5,527 bases of DNA, from contig JAEZQN010000196.1 in the NCBI GenBank assembly GCA_023441145.1, forward strand, positions 1 to 5,527, given 5' to 3'. Below the pieces are notes generated by a model. That model saw only the letters and a program-made list of their open reading frames with translations. It made no database searches and had not been told where the DNA came from. The DNA is from Bacillota bacterium. Its GTDB lineage: Bacteria; Bacillota; Clostridia; Lachnospirales; Lachnospiraceae. Shown one piece after another: positions 1-5,469 of the stretch. Within the stretch, counting starts at the first letter, position 1, and each line of letters opens with the position of its first letter. The translations under genes and the position numbers were made by a program.

Positions 1-126
1 ATAGGCATGAAGCTGTTCTTTGTCACTCCAGTCGTCGTTCCACGGCTCCTTCATAAACACATCTGCAAAGAAGGACTTAATTGTTTCTATCTCTTCCACA
101 GAAAGTTGTTTTAACTCTATGTTCAT
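1..126 (-). CDS. GNAT-family N-acetyltransferase, N-terminal fragment (runs off the window)
   Basis: Only the first 42 codons are in the window; the reading frame is still open at base 1. The ATG (124-126) overlaps the TGA of the upstream MmcQ-like gene in an ATGA arrangement, and an AGGAAAAGAGG stretch just upstream can serve as ribosome binding site, so this start is well supported and translation is probably coupled. The visible protein begins MNIELKQLSVEEIETIKSFF and continues through a segment reading VFMKEPWNDDW, followed by SDKEQLHAY. This resembles the first helices of GNAT acetyltransferases, where a variable acceptor-binding helix pair precedes the acetyl-CoA core. The core itself (the Q/RxxGxG/A loop) lies outside the window, so the substrate and activity cannot be judged. 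The family call rests on N-terminal resemblance only. Confidence 0.7.
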   Translation of the reverse strand, partial: MNIELKQLSVEEIETIKSFFADVFMKEPWNDDWSDKEQLHAY

Positions 127-464
127 CTACCTCTTTTCCTTTCTGTCAGTCCATAACTCTCCTCAATCATACGTTTTACCTCCTCATCTGGTATTGTACC
201 ATCCAGAATAATTGAATTCCAGTGCTCTTTATTCATGTGATAGGCTGGAATTACAGAGGGAAATGCTTCTCTAAAAAAATCTCTCCATTCAGGATTACAC
301 TTTACATTAATCCAAATATGGTCTTGACGCTCATAGATACAGGCAAACGTCTTCTTATTGTCTTTATGTCTCATAAGAATCCAATTATCATCATGAAATG
401 GAGTATCTTTATAGACATTCTGAAAGGTGGCACAAAAGGCCACCACTTCCTCTCTCGTCCTCAT
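123..464 (-). CDS. MmcQ/YjbR-family protein (DUF419)
   Basis: An intact 113-residue protein, the usual length for the single-domain MmcQ/YjbR family. Family hallmarks visible in order are an N-terminal helix (about 3-16), the TPFHDD segment (21-26), a strand with the Lys/Phe pair of KKTFACIY (37-44), the IWINVKCNPE strand (50-59), the PAYHMNKEHWNSI signature (73-85), and the LDGTIPDEEVKRMIEESY C-terminal helix (87-104). The fold is a small alpha/beta domain often labelled CyaY-like or 'DNA-binding', but no biochemical role is firmly known and none is visible here. The ATG at 462-464 lies 1 nt after the TAA of the upstream ArsC-like gene, and its TGA overlaps the start of the GNAT gene by 4 nt. 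The Shine-Dalgarno match is weak (AAAGG about 12 nt upstream, GGGA closer), so expression probably depends on re-initiation by ribosomes finishing the upstream gene. Confidence 0.88.
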   Translation of the reverse strand: MRTREEVVAFCATFQNVYKDTPFHDDNWILMRHKDNKKTFACIYERQDHIWINVKCNPEWRDFFREAFPSVIPAYHMNKEHWNSIILDGTIPDEEVKRMIEESYGLTERKRGR

Positions 465-465
465 A

Positions 466-807
466 TTAATCCCAACCTTTCCATACCTCAGGCTGATAGC
501 CTATTGTAGCTTTCTTGCCATTTCGTACAATAGGTGTAAGTAGCACCTGTTGGTTCTCTAGCACCTTTTCGTCCTTATCCTCATCAGCAATATACTGAAT
601 AAGAGCTAACGTATCCTTATCCTTGCAGCTTGGATTAAGCATTATCGAAAGGCCGCCCACTGCTTGCTTTACACTGTTATATTCACCTTTACTTAAACCC
701 TTCTCCTTTAGATCAATCATTTGATATTTTATGTTACGCTCTTTAAAGTAGCGTTCTGCCTTCTTCGTGTCAAAGCATTTTTTTGTACCAAAAATCTGTA
801 TATTCAT
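466..807 (-). CDS. ArsC/Spx-like thioredoxin-fold protein (arsenate reductase family)
   Basis: An intact 113-residue protein of the ArsC/Spx superfamily. It opens with the beta-strand and active-site loop IQIFGTKKCFDTKKA, placing a single candidate redox Cys at residue 11, followed by the AERYFKERNIKYQMIDLKEK helix-strand unit (17-36). The C-terminal part has the cis-Pro strand TPIVRNGKKATIGY (91-104) and the PEVWKGW end typical of the family. There is no CxxC, so it is a monothiol type. A second Cys (61) sits in an NPSC loop. The Arg that binds oxyanion just before the PIV strand in classical ArsC is Thr91 here, and the later Arg is Gln105, so true arsenate reduction is doubtful. A glutaredoxin-like thiol or regulatory role is as likely. 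The start is fixed by AAGGAAGG upstream and a 2-nt gap after the membrane-protein stop. No arsenic genes are nearby. Confidence 0.85.
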   Translation of the reverse strand: MNIQIFGTKKCFDTKKAERYFKERNIKYQMIDLKEKGLSKGEYNSVKQAVGGLSIMLNPSCKDKDTLALIQYIADEDKDEKVLENQQVLLTPIVRNGKKATIGYQPEVWKGWD

Positions 808-809
808 TG

Positions 810-1901
810 CTATAATAACCTTCCTTGTTCTCTACTTCCATAACGCATTGTTTTATATATTGTAAATCCTATTTCAAAAAAAGTATAACCCCAAATAACT
901 GCCAATACAACATTAGACATAGTTTGTGTACCCCAGCCGTTTATCACACCGCCTTTATGGAATACATCAATATCATAAGCCTCTGATACCTCTTTTGCAA
1001 AATTCACATTCCATACTGGAATAAATTTAAATATCCAGGTAAAGAGAATTAACTGTAGCACATTGGTAATGATATTGCCTAATAGCACAAGCTTACAGTA
1101 ACATCCAGATACAAGTTTAATTATCTCATCAATAAACGCAAGGCCCAATATGCCTAAAATTAATGGGCAAAGGATGCTCCATTTATCAAGATTAAAAATA
1201 GGTATCGTATAATCAAGCTTTCCGTTGTCAAAGACATATGCCCCAAATAACTCTGGTGTATATGCTAGTAAAACAGAAAAAATCATAATAAACACCACAC
1301 CTACAACCGTCTCTCCCCTACTAATCATTGCTTTCTTATTTGGTATCGGTGAAAGCTTTGTCGGATTCCAGATATGTATTTCTTCTTTATGGACATTGGT
1401 TCCTTCTGTATAAGCATCGGCTTGTAGTTGTTCCAACGACCATTTTTCTTCCTTCCTTAAGTCTACTTTAATCTGCATGTATTCTAATACAGCAAACACA
1501 AGGGTAACCATGGCAAATGACGTACTCATATTCATTAGAGTATTTACCAGGATTTCTATACTCCAGTCAATGAAATGAAAGTTTACGTAGTTATACTTTA
1601 CAACTTCGGTCAATAATCCAGAAGCACCTACTGCTAGTAGAACAATTTTCAGCACCCAGAAATAGTTATCAAAATACTCTGGTCCAATCAGATATCCTTT
1701 GAAGTTGTAGTATTTTTTCGCTAGTTCTTTTGGGTCACCTAACTGCATTAGGATTTCTTCCATAGTACCCTTGCCAGCCTCATACATATCACCAATTAGC
1801 TCCTCTAACTCCATGGTAATCTCTTTACGCTGGCTCCTAGGAACTCTACGAACTACCTCGTAGATATATCGATTCATTAACTCTTGCTCTTTTTCACTCA
1901 T
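810..1901 (-). CDS. HAAS-domain membrane protein partnered with PadR regulator
   Basis: An intact 363-residue membrane protein. Residues 1-70 form a soluble alpha-helical HAAS-type domain (DUF1700-like): ELMNRYIYEVVRRVP, then Arg/Lys-rich SQRKEI, the acidic ELEELIGDMY helix, and the TMEEILMQLGDPKELAKKY helix with the characteristic LGDPKELA turn. Hydrophobic segments follow at roughly 80-100, 115-142, 198-217, 242-263, 268-295 and 329-349, suggesting six transmembrane helices with a hydrophilic, charged loop at about 145-195. HAAS genes are typically found directly after a PadR-type regulator gene, as here (3-nt gap). They are thought to act with it, possibly tying transcription to envelope state, but the molecular role is not established. 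The start is supported by AGGAGAGG 8-10 nt upstream, inside the end of padR. The C-terminal membrane portion matches no family I can name. Confidence 0.85.
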   Translation of the reverse strand: MSEKEQELMNRYIYEVVRRVPRSQRKEITMELEELIGDMYEAGKGTMEEILMQLGDPKELAKKYYNFKGYLIGPEYFDNYFWVLKIVLLAVGASGLLTEVVKYNYVNFHFIDWSIEILVNTLMNMSTSFAMVTLVFAVLEYMQIKVDLRKEEKWSLEQLQADAYTEGTNVHKEEIHIWNPTKLSPIPNKKAMISRGETVVGVVFIMIFSVLLAYTPELFGAYVFDNGKLDYTIPIFNLDKWSILCPLILGILGLAFIDEIIKLVSGCYCKLVLLGNIITNVLQLILFTWIFKFIPVWNVNFAKEVSEAYDIDVFHKGGVINGWGTQTMSNVVLAVIWGYTFFEIGFTIYKTMRYGSREQGRLL

Positions 1902-1904
1902 ACG

Positions 1905-2237
1905 CTAATCCTCTCCTAACAATCCTTCTACACTTTGACACATCATGTTCCACTGTTCCTTTAATGCATAATAGATCTTATCCCCAAGAGGTGTACGACG
2001 ATAATATTTTCTAGGCTTTGTCCCCCCAACCTCCCACTCGCTGATAAGTAACTCCTGCTTTTCCAAACGGCGAAGTAAAGGGTATAACGTATTCGGATCG
2101 ATGGAAACGCCTTTCTCTTCAATACTTTGAACTAAAGCATATCCATACTTTGCTTCCTTTAGTTGACTTAGTACACATAAAATCAACGTACCTCTTCTTA
2201 ATTCCAGGGATAAACTAGATAATAATTCATTTTCCAT
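1905..2237 (-). CDS. PadR-family transcriptional regulator
   Basis: An intact 110-residue winged-helix protein of the short PadR class (subfamily 2-like, lacking the long C-terminal domain). The order is an N-terminal helix (1-14), RGTLILCVLSQLKEAKYGYA (15-34) with the conserved G-x-L and YGY, helix 2 VQSIEEKG (37-43), the recognition helix region DPNTLYPLLRRLEKQELL (48-65) with the diagnostic TLYPLLRRLE, and the wing EWEVGGTKPRKYYRRTPLG (67-85). The final helix (86-106) is the probable dimerisation helix. PadR proteins are usually repressors, often of their own operon. Here the gene is first in a tight operon, has a near-perfect AAGGAGG site 7 nt before the ATG, and lies under a promoter whose -10 overlaps a small palindrome. 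The inducer is unknown; the adjacent HAAS protein is the likely functional partner. Confidence 0.93.
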   Translation of the reverse strand: MENELLSSLSLELRRGTLILCVLSQLKEAKYGYALVQSIEEKGVSIDPNTLYPLLRRLEKQELLISEWEVGGTKPRKYYRRTPLGDKIYYALKEQWNMMCQSVEGLLGED

Positions 2238-2243
2238 ATAGTT

Positions 2244-2250
2244 CCTCCTT
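2244..2250 (-). promoter_or_regulatory. Strong Shine-Dalgarno of padR
   Basis: The minus strand reads AAGGAGG, then ACTATAT, then ATG, giving 7 nt between the Shine-Dalgarno core and the start codon. This is the strongest ribosome binding site in the left operon and fixes the padR start at 2237. Confidence 0.85.
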
Positions 2251-2257
2251 TTCTTGT

Positions 2258-2287
2258 ATTGTACTGTACGTCACACACTATTGTCAA
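2258..2287 (-). promoter_or_regulatory. Sigma-A-type promoter of the padR operon with overlapping palindrome
   Basis: On the minus strand a perfect -35 TTGACA (2282-2287) is followed after 18 nt by TACAAT (2258-2263), a good -10. The padR start lies about 20 nt beyond the -10, so the leader is very short. The palindrome GTAC-T-GTAC (2261-2269) overlaps the -10, where a bound repressor would block RNA polymerase. That PadR binds it is inference; the promoter elements are read directly. Confidence 0.7.
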
Positions 2288-2364
2288 TATACAAATATTA
2301 TTATATTTACAAGGAGAATGCGTCTTATTGTATAAGAGTTTGATGGTAAATTTATATACAACAA

Positions 2365-2407
2365 AATACCTTACAGGCTCATTTAATCAATCAGCTTGTA
2401 AGGTATT
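2365..2407 (-). terminator. Hairpin terminator after the AraC-family pseudogene
   Basis: Arms 2365-2378 and 2394-2407 pair over 14 bp with one G-T pair, enclosing a 15-nt loop. The right arm begins immediately after the TAG of the AraC-family gene. On the minus strand the stem is followed by TTTGTTGTATATAAAT, a moderate U-rich tract, so it fits a rho-independent terminator for the leftward AraC transcript and insulates the padR promoter from it. Confidence 0.65.
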
Positions 2408-3297
2408 CTAATTATGTAAAGTAATTGGCATATAAATATCCATTTCACAGTAATCATCACTACAGACTTGCAGGTCTACTCTTTCAAAATGAAATGGAGC
2501 TACCTGATGATACACTGTCGTTGACTTCCAGTTATTGATAAATCTATATATACTAAGAAGAGCTTCAAAAGTAATATCATGTGGGGAGTGACATCCTACA
2601 TATCGGAATACTGCATATTCATATGGTTCTATTTCATAGCTTACAATAGGAGCTTTGCAAGAAGTTCCGAGCTCCACTTCTGTCCCAGATACATAATAGT
2701 TACTGTACTCCACATGTTCTGTATAACGAACTAGCCCTATGTAGATGTTCCTGTTGATTACATTCTCCATAAATGGAAGGTAATCCTTCCAGACTTCTTC
2801 TGCCTGCTGATTGGTAGTCTTATACTTAAGATTCTCGAGATGAACAATCTCACTTTCCAGGCCTTGTACACAGAATTTTGGCTTAACACACATGCGAAGT
2901 TCCACCAAAAGTCCATCCCCTACCTTATGAAATGCATTAAGGTCTAGTTTCTGCTCAATAGGAAGCTCTATTTGGCACTTTATATATTGAGCTGGAGTCA
3001 CTTTGTATTTCTTCTTAAATGCGCGAATGTAGGATTGCTCATAATCAAACTGGTATTCTGTAGCAATATCAATAATATTTAAGTTTGAATAAGAAGATGT
3101 TGTACACTAAGACTAAGCCTTCTTTCACGCACATAGGTAATCAAGGACCGTTTGGTTATAGACTTAAACATCCGATGAAGATAGTATTTTGAAATACCTA
3201 CATCCTTAGCCAATTGGTCTAGATTTATGGGTTCTCTAGCTCTGTCATCAATTAAATTGACTAATACCCTTATGGAATTAATCGCATCTCAATTCAT
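2408..3297 (-). pseudogene. AraC-family regulator with GyrI-like effector domain, disrupted by a nonsense codon and a frameshift
   Basis: Repaired, this would be a protein of about 296 residues, normal for AraC regulators carrying a GyrI-like (SOUL/AraC_E_bind) ligand domain. The ATG at 3295-3297 has AGGAAGG about 9 nt upstream. The frame reads M-N-stop: TGA at 3289-3291 sits where these proteins commonly have Trp. It then continues through LDQLAKDVGISKYYLHRMFK, ITKRSLITYVRERRLSLSVQ and QHLLIQT, which is the first AraC helix-turn-helix, and stops at TAA 3079-3081. The second half resumes in another frame as NIIDIATEYQFDYEQSYI, then RAFKKKYKVTPAQYI, the second helix-turn-helix and its signature. 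One missing base near 3079-3087, for example an A lost from the AAA run, explains the shift. The remaining 190 or so residues, up to the PITLHN end, form the intact GyrI-like domain. A GTG at 2999-3001 opens the downstream piece but has no convincing ribosome site and is inside the domain. The product is almost certainly unable to bind DNA. Confidence 0.88.
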
Positions 3298-3356
3298 ATA
3301 CACGTACCTTCCTAAGTTTCTCAACACTAAAAGTCATTTATATTGGGTATATGTAT

Positions 3357-3385
3357 ATTTTAAGGTATAATATCCTATTGTACAA
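3357..3385 (-). promoter_or_regulatory. Possible promoter for the AraC-family pseudogene
   Basis: The minus strand carries TTGTAC (3380-3385), a 17-nt spacer and TAAAAT (3357-3362), about 60 nt upstream of the AraC-family start. The match is moderate and the region is very AT-rich, so chance is a real alternative. The gene could also be read through from the esterase upstream, since no terminator is visible between them. Confidence 0.3.
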
Positions 3386-4363
3386 CTAGGTTTTTGGAAA
3401 AGTAAGGAGCAATGTCATTTAAAGCAGCATCCGTCTTTATGTTGTGACCACCTGTAAATTTCTCTAGTTCACACTCTTCTCCTTTATCTTTAAGAATTTG
3501 AGCAAATTCTTCACAGCCTCCTGCAATCCATTTTTAGGAATCGACTTCACCATACATCACTTTTATAGCTCTAAGCTTTGTCTTTTTATTAAGATAGCTC
3601 TCCACCTTGGAGCTAATATTACCAAACCCATTCTCCCATTGAGCAACAATCTTATTATCTTCCTTGGAACCGTCAAAGGTAGGAATATTAGCATAAGTCT
3701 TAGTATCCTTTGTGTTTGGTGAGAAGGCTCTTCCATATGCAATTCTAAAATTAATATCTGCATTCCAGGAGTCCATAGCCATAGTAATTTCACCATCTGC
3801 TATTAGTCCAGGGGACATAGCTAATACTGCCCCAAACACATCAGGATGCTCCATGGATAGATGCAAGGCACCATACCCACCCATAGAGAAACCACATATT
3901 CCTCTAGAATCCTTATTTGCTATTGTCCGGTAAGTAGTGTCCACATACTCAACCACTTCATTTACCACATAATCTTCCCAATTCCCTGTAACTACGGAAT
4001 TCACATAATAACTTCCTCCATATTGACTTGCTCCATCTACATAAACTACTATGAATTCTGTCTCTCCATTTTCTGCAGCTTGGTCAAATAGATCTGACGG
4101 TCTGTTTTTTCACCGACTACATTACTTTTCAGAGCTTCTGAATGAATCTCATCTGAAATACGGTACTTCGTAAGGTCTCGCTTTTCTGGCTTATCAGTGG
4201 CAACTGTAGTAGCAGTAGGCGTTGCACTTGGAGTCATGGTTGCGGTTTTAGTTGGAGCAGTGCTTGGGACTTTACTTCCCTCCTTATTTGTATTTTGGTC
4301 CCCACAACTCATAAAGCATAAAACCAAGATTAGTATGCTAATGAGTCGTAATGGTTTTTTCAT
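3375..4363 (-). pseudogene. Secreted lipoprotein esterase (esterase D / PF00756 family), broken by an internal deletion and a nonsense codon
   Basis: The frame starts at ATG 4361-4363 behind AAGGAGG (4371-4377). It encodes a signal peptide (MKKPLRLISILILVLCFMSC) with the lipid-modified Cys predicted at residue 20, then a Thr/Ala/Pro linker (about 31-57), then the first esterase strand ending TDRQIYL (87-93). From there the homologous frame changes: it resumes as DLFDQAAENGETEFIVVYVD from 4094. The roughly 35-45 residues that family members have between these segments, including the YPVLYLLHG strand and oxyanion-hole HG, are absent. The rest follows the family: GFSMGGYG with nucleophile Ser (3885-3887), then the MYGEVDS segment with the likely Asp (3540-3542). 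An in-frame TAA follows at 3534-3536, after which 52 more family-like codons contain GGHN, the likely catalytic His (3444-3446), to TAG 3375-3377. The intact ancestor was probably a surface serine hydrolase acting on carbohydrate esters or small acyl esters; the substrate is unknown. Confidence 0.88.
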
Positions 4364-4554
4364 AATATTCCCTCCTTATATTGATTAGGTAGTTTCGTAC
4401 CTTTACATACTATCATCTTGTGTGCTACATAATTAACATTTCTTGCTTTTTATTGTTTTGTGCAGATTTTACTATTATCTGTGCATAAATTTCTTCTATT
4501 CATCCCTCTATATCCACTATACTTAGGCCATATAAAAAAAAGGAGAAGATATCT
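4364..4554. promoter_or_regulatory. Divergent regulatory region between the esterase and MBL lipoprotein genes
   Basis: This 191-bp AT-rich region must hold promoters for both directions. On the plus strand a good -10 TATACT (4518-4523) lies 31 nt before the MBL start, but no acceptable -35 lies 16-18 nt upstream of it. On the minus strand TAGTAT (4407-4412) is a possible -10, also with a poor -35. Weak -35 boxes on both sides would suit activator-dependent promoters. Ribosome sites flank it: AAGGAGG (4371-4377, minus) and AAGGAG (4540-4545, plus). Promoter positions are tentative. Confidence 0.45.
4459..4485 (+). repeat. Direct repeat TGTGCA x2, 21 bp apart (candidate AraC-type operator)
   Basis: TGTGCA occurs at 4459-4464 and again at 4480-4485, exactly 21 bp start to start, two helical turns on the same DNA face. 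This is the spacing of AraC-family half-sites. A related TGTGCT lies at 4421-4426. The second repeat ends about 9 bp upstream of the -35 position implied by the TATACT -10 of the MBL gene. The repeat is read directly; its role as an operator is inference, and a six-base repeat in an AT-rich stretch can arise by chance. Confidence 0.35.
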
Positions 4555-5379
4555 ATGAGAAAACAAATCACAAAGTTTACTAGTATTCTTTGTGTGCTTT
4601 TCACATTATTACTTCCCTTAACTAGTTGTCAAACTAGTCAATCAGACAACCAGAAACTCAAAGAATCCCAGGAGGCTACCATGAAACCAACACCTACACC
4701 AACTACCAGTACAATACCCTCAGAAGCACCTACACAGGAGCCAACAATTGCACCAGTTTCCACCATTAAAAATACAGAGCCATTTACCCTGACCTTTATG
4801 GGTCATGCCAGTGTAAAGTTAAAATCTAAAGCCGGAAAAATTATCTATATTGATCCAAACTCGGGTACTGGTAATTTTTCTGAGCCTGCAGACTTTGTTC
4901 TAGTAACTCATGCTCACGATGACCATAAACCTCTTGATACAGTAGCAAGAAAAACTGAATGTATCCAAATTACTACAGCAGAGGGTATCAAAAATGGTGT
5001 CTATCAAACATTTGATTACGGGGATATTCAGATAGAAGCTGTACCTGCTGGTGGTAATGAAAACCATGTTATCGGCAATGGCGTTGGCTATATTGTAACA
5101 ATAGATGGAGTGACAATCTATCACGCTGGAGATACTTCCATGATAGAAGAAATGAAGCAGCTAACAGCCCGTAAACTAGACTATGCTATGTTTCCAATTG
5201 ACGGTATGTACAACATGGCAGCAACAGAAGCAACCGAAGTGGCCAACTTAGTTGGAGCAAAACATAACATTCCAATTCATGATATGAATGATTCTAACCA
5301 GCATAAAGAGGATAATTTTACCCCTGAGGGTCGATTGATTCTTGCTCTTGACGAGACTATTTCCTTATCCGGAAAATAA
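4555..5379 (+). CDS. Lipoprotein metallo-beta-lactamase-fold hydrolase (UlaG-like)
   Basis: An intact 274-residue protein. The N-terminus is a lipoprotein signal peptide with a hydrophobic core (about 8-22) and lipobox LTSC, with Cys25 as the anchored residue. A Thr/Pro-rich linker spans about 44-70. The catalytic domain starts with FTLTFMGHASVKLK (77-90), followed by IIYIDP (96-101). The metal motif THAHDDH gives His119, His121, Asp123 and His124. Further ligands are a His in the NENHVIGNGVGY segment (His171), Asp193 in YHAGDT, and His242 in IPIHD. All expected metal ligands are therefore present, as in the UlaG-like / Lactamase_B_3 branch, also recognisable from the FPIDGMYNM segment (213-221). 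It should be a metal-dependent hydrolase anchored outside the membrane; the substrate cannot be read from sequence. AAGGAG (4540-4545) lies 9 nt before the ATG. It is divergent from the broken esterase, whose linker has a similar Thr/Pro composition, and it is followed by a terminator. Confidence 0.93.
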   Translation: MRKQITKFTSILCVLFTLLLPLTSCQTSQSDNQKLKESQEATMKPTPTPTTSTIPSEAPTQEPTIAPVSTIKNTEPFTLTFMGHASVKLKSKAGKIIYIDPNSGTGNFSEPADFVLVTHAHDDHKPLDTVARKTECIQITTAEGIKNGVYQTFDYGDIQIEAVPAGGNENHVIGNGVGYIVTIDGVTIYHAGDTSMIEEMKQLTARKLDYAMFPIDGMYNMAATEATEVANLVGAKHNIPIHDMNDSNQHKEDNFTPEGRLILALDETISLSGK

Positions 5380-5402
5380 TCACACTCCCTTGTTACATAG
5401 AA

Positions 5403-5426
5403 AAGGGGCTGTAAAAAAAGTCCCTT
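5403..5426. other. Small hairpin preceding the main terminator
   Basis: AAGGGGCT (5403-5410) and AGTCCCTT (5419-5426) pair over 8 bp with one G-T pair around an A-rich loop. On the plus strand no U-tract follows, so it is unlikely to terminate rightward transcription alone. On the minus strand it is followed by TTTTC and could weakly stop leftward transcripts. Confidence 0.45.
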
Positions 5427-5431
5427 AATAG

Positions 5432-5469
5432 AAAAATCGCTGTAAGCATGGAGCTTACAGCGATTTTTT
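5432..5469 (+). terminator. Strong rho-independent terminator of the MBL lipoprotein gene (bidirectional form)
   Basis: Arms 5432-5447 and 5453-5468 pair perfectly over 16 bp (the core is ATCGCTGTAAGC) with a 5-nt loop ATGGA. The plus strand ends in six T residues (5464-5469). The left arm is preceded by A residues, so the minus strand also ends in a U-tract and the element could act both ways. It begins about 50 nt after the MBL stop codon. Confidence 0.92.

Noticed and set aside
222..509. Plus-strand open frame of 95 codons
   Set aside because: It is antisense to the well-supported MmcQ-like and ArsC-like genes, has no ribosome site, and resembles no family. The same applies to the other short plus-strand frames opposite genes at 20-211, 1225-1413, 3498-3722, 3712-3933, 3861-4091 and 4197-4388, and to the minus-strand frame at 4900-5124.
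2408..3001. A 197-codon minus-strand frame starting at GTG 2999-3001, as a stand-alone GyrI-like protein
   Set aside because: The GTG lies inside the AraC domain (in YKVTPAQYI), has no convincing ribosome site, and homologous sequence continues upstream. It is the tail of the pseudogene.
3534..4004. A 156-codon minus-strand frame starting at GTG 4002-4004, as a complete esterase
   Set aside because: It lacks the signal peptide, oxyanion-hole segment and catalytic His, and family-like sequence continues in frame on both sides of it.
4049..4363. A 104-residue lipoprotein as an independent gene
   Set aside because: Its last residues after QIYL are out-of-frame translation beyond the deletion joint. 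It is the N-terminal remnant of the esterase.
5401..5469. Tandem hairpins as an insertion-sequence end or small RNA
   Set aside because: The second hairpin is a textbook terminator after the MBL gene. No transposase, target duplication or promoter for an RNA is visible.
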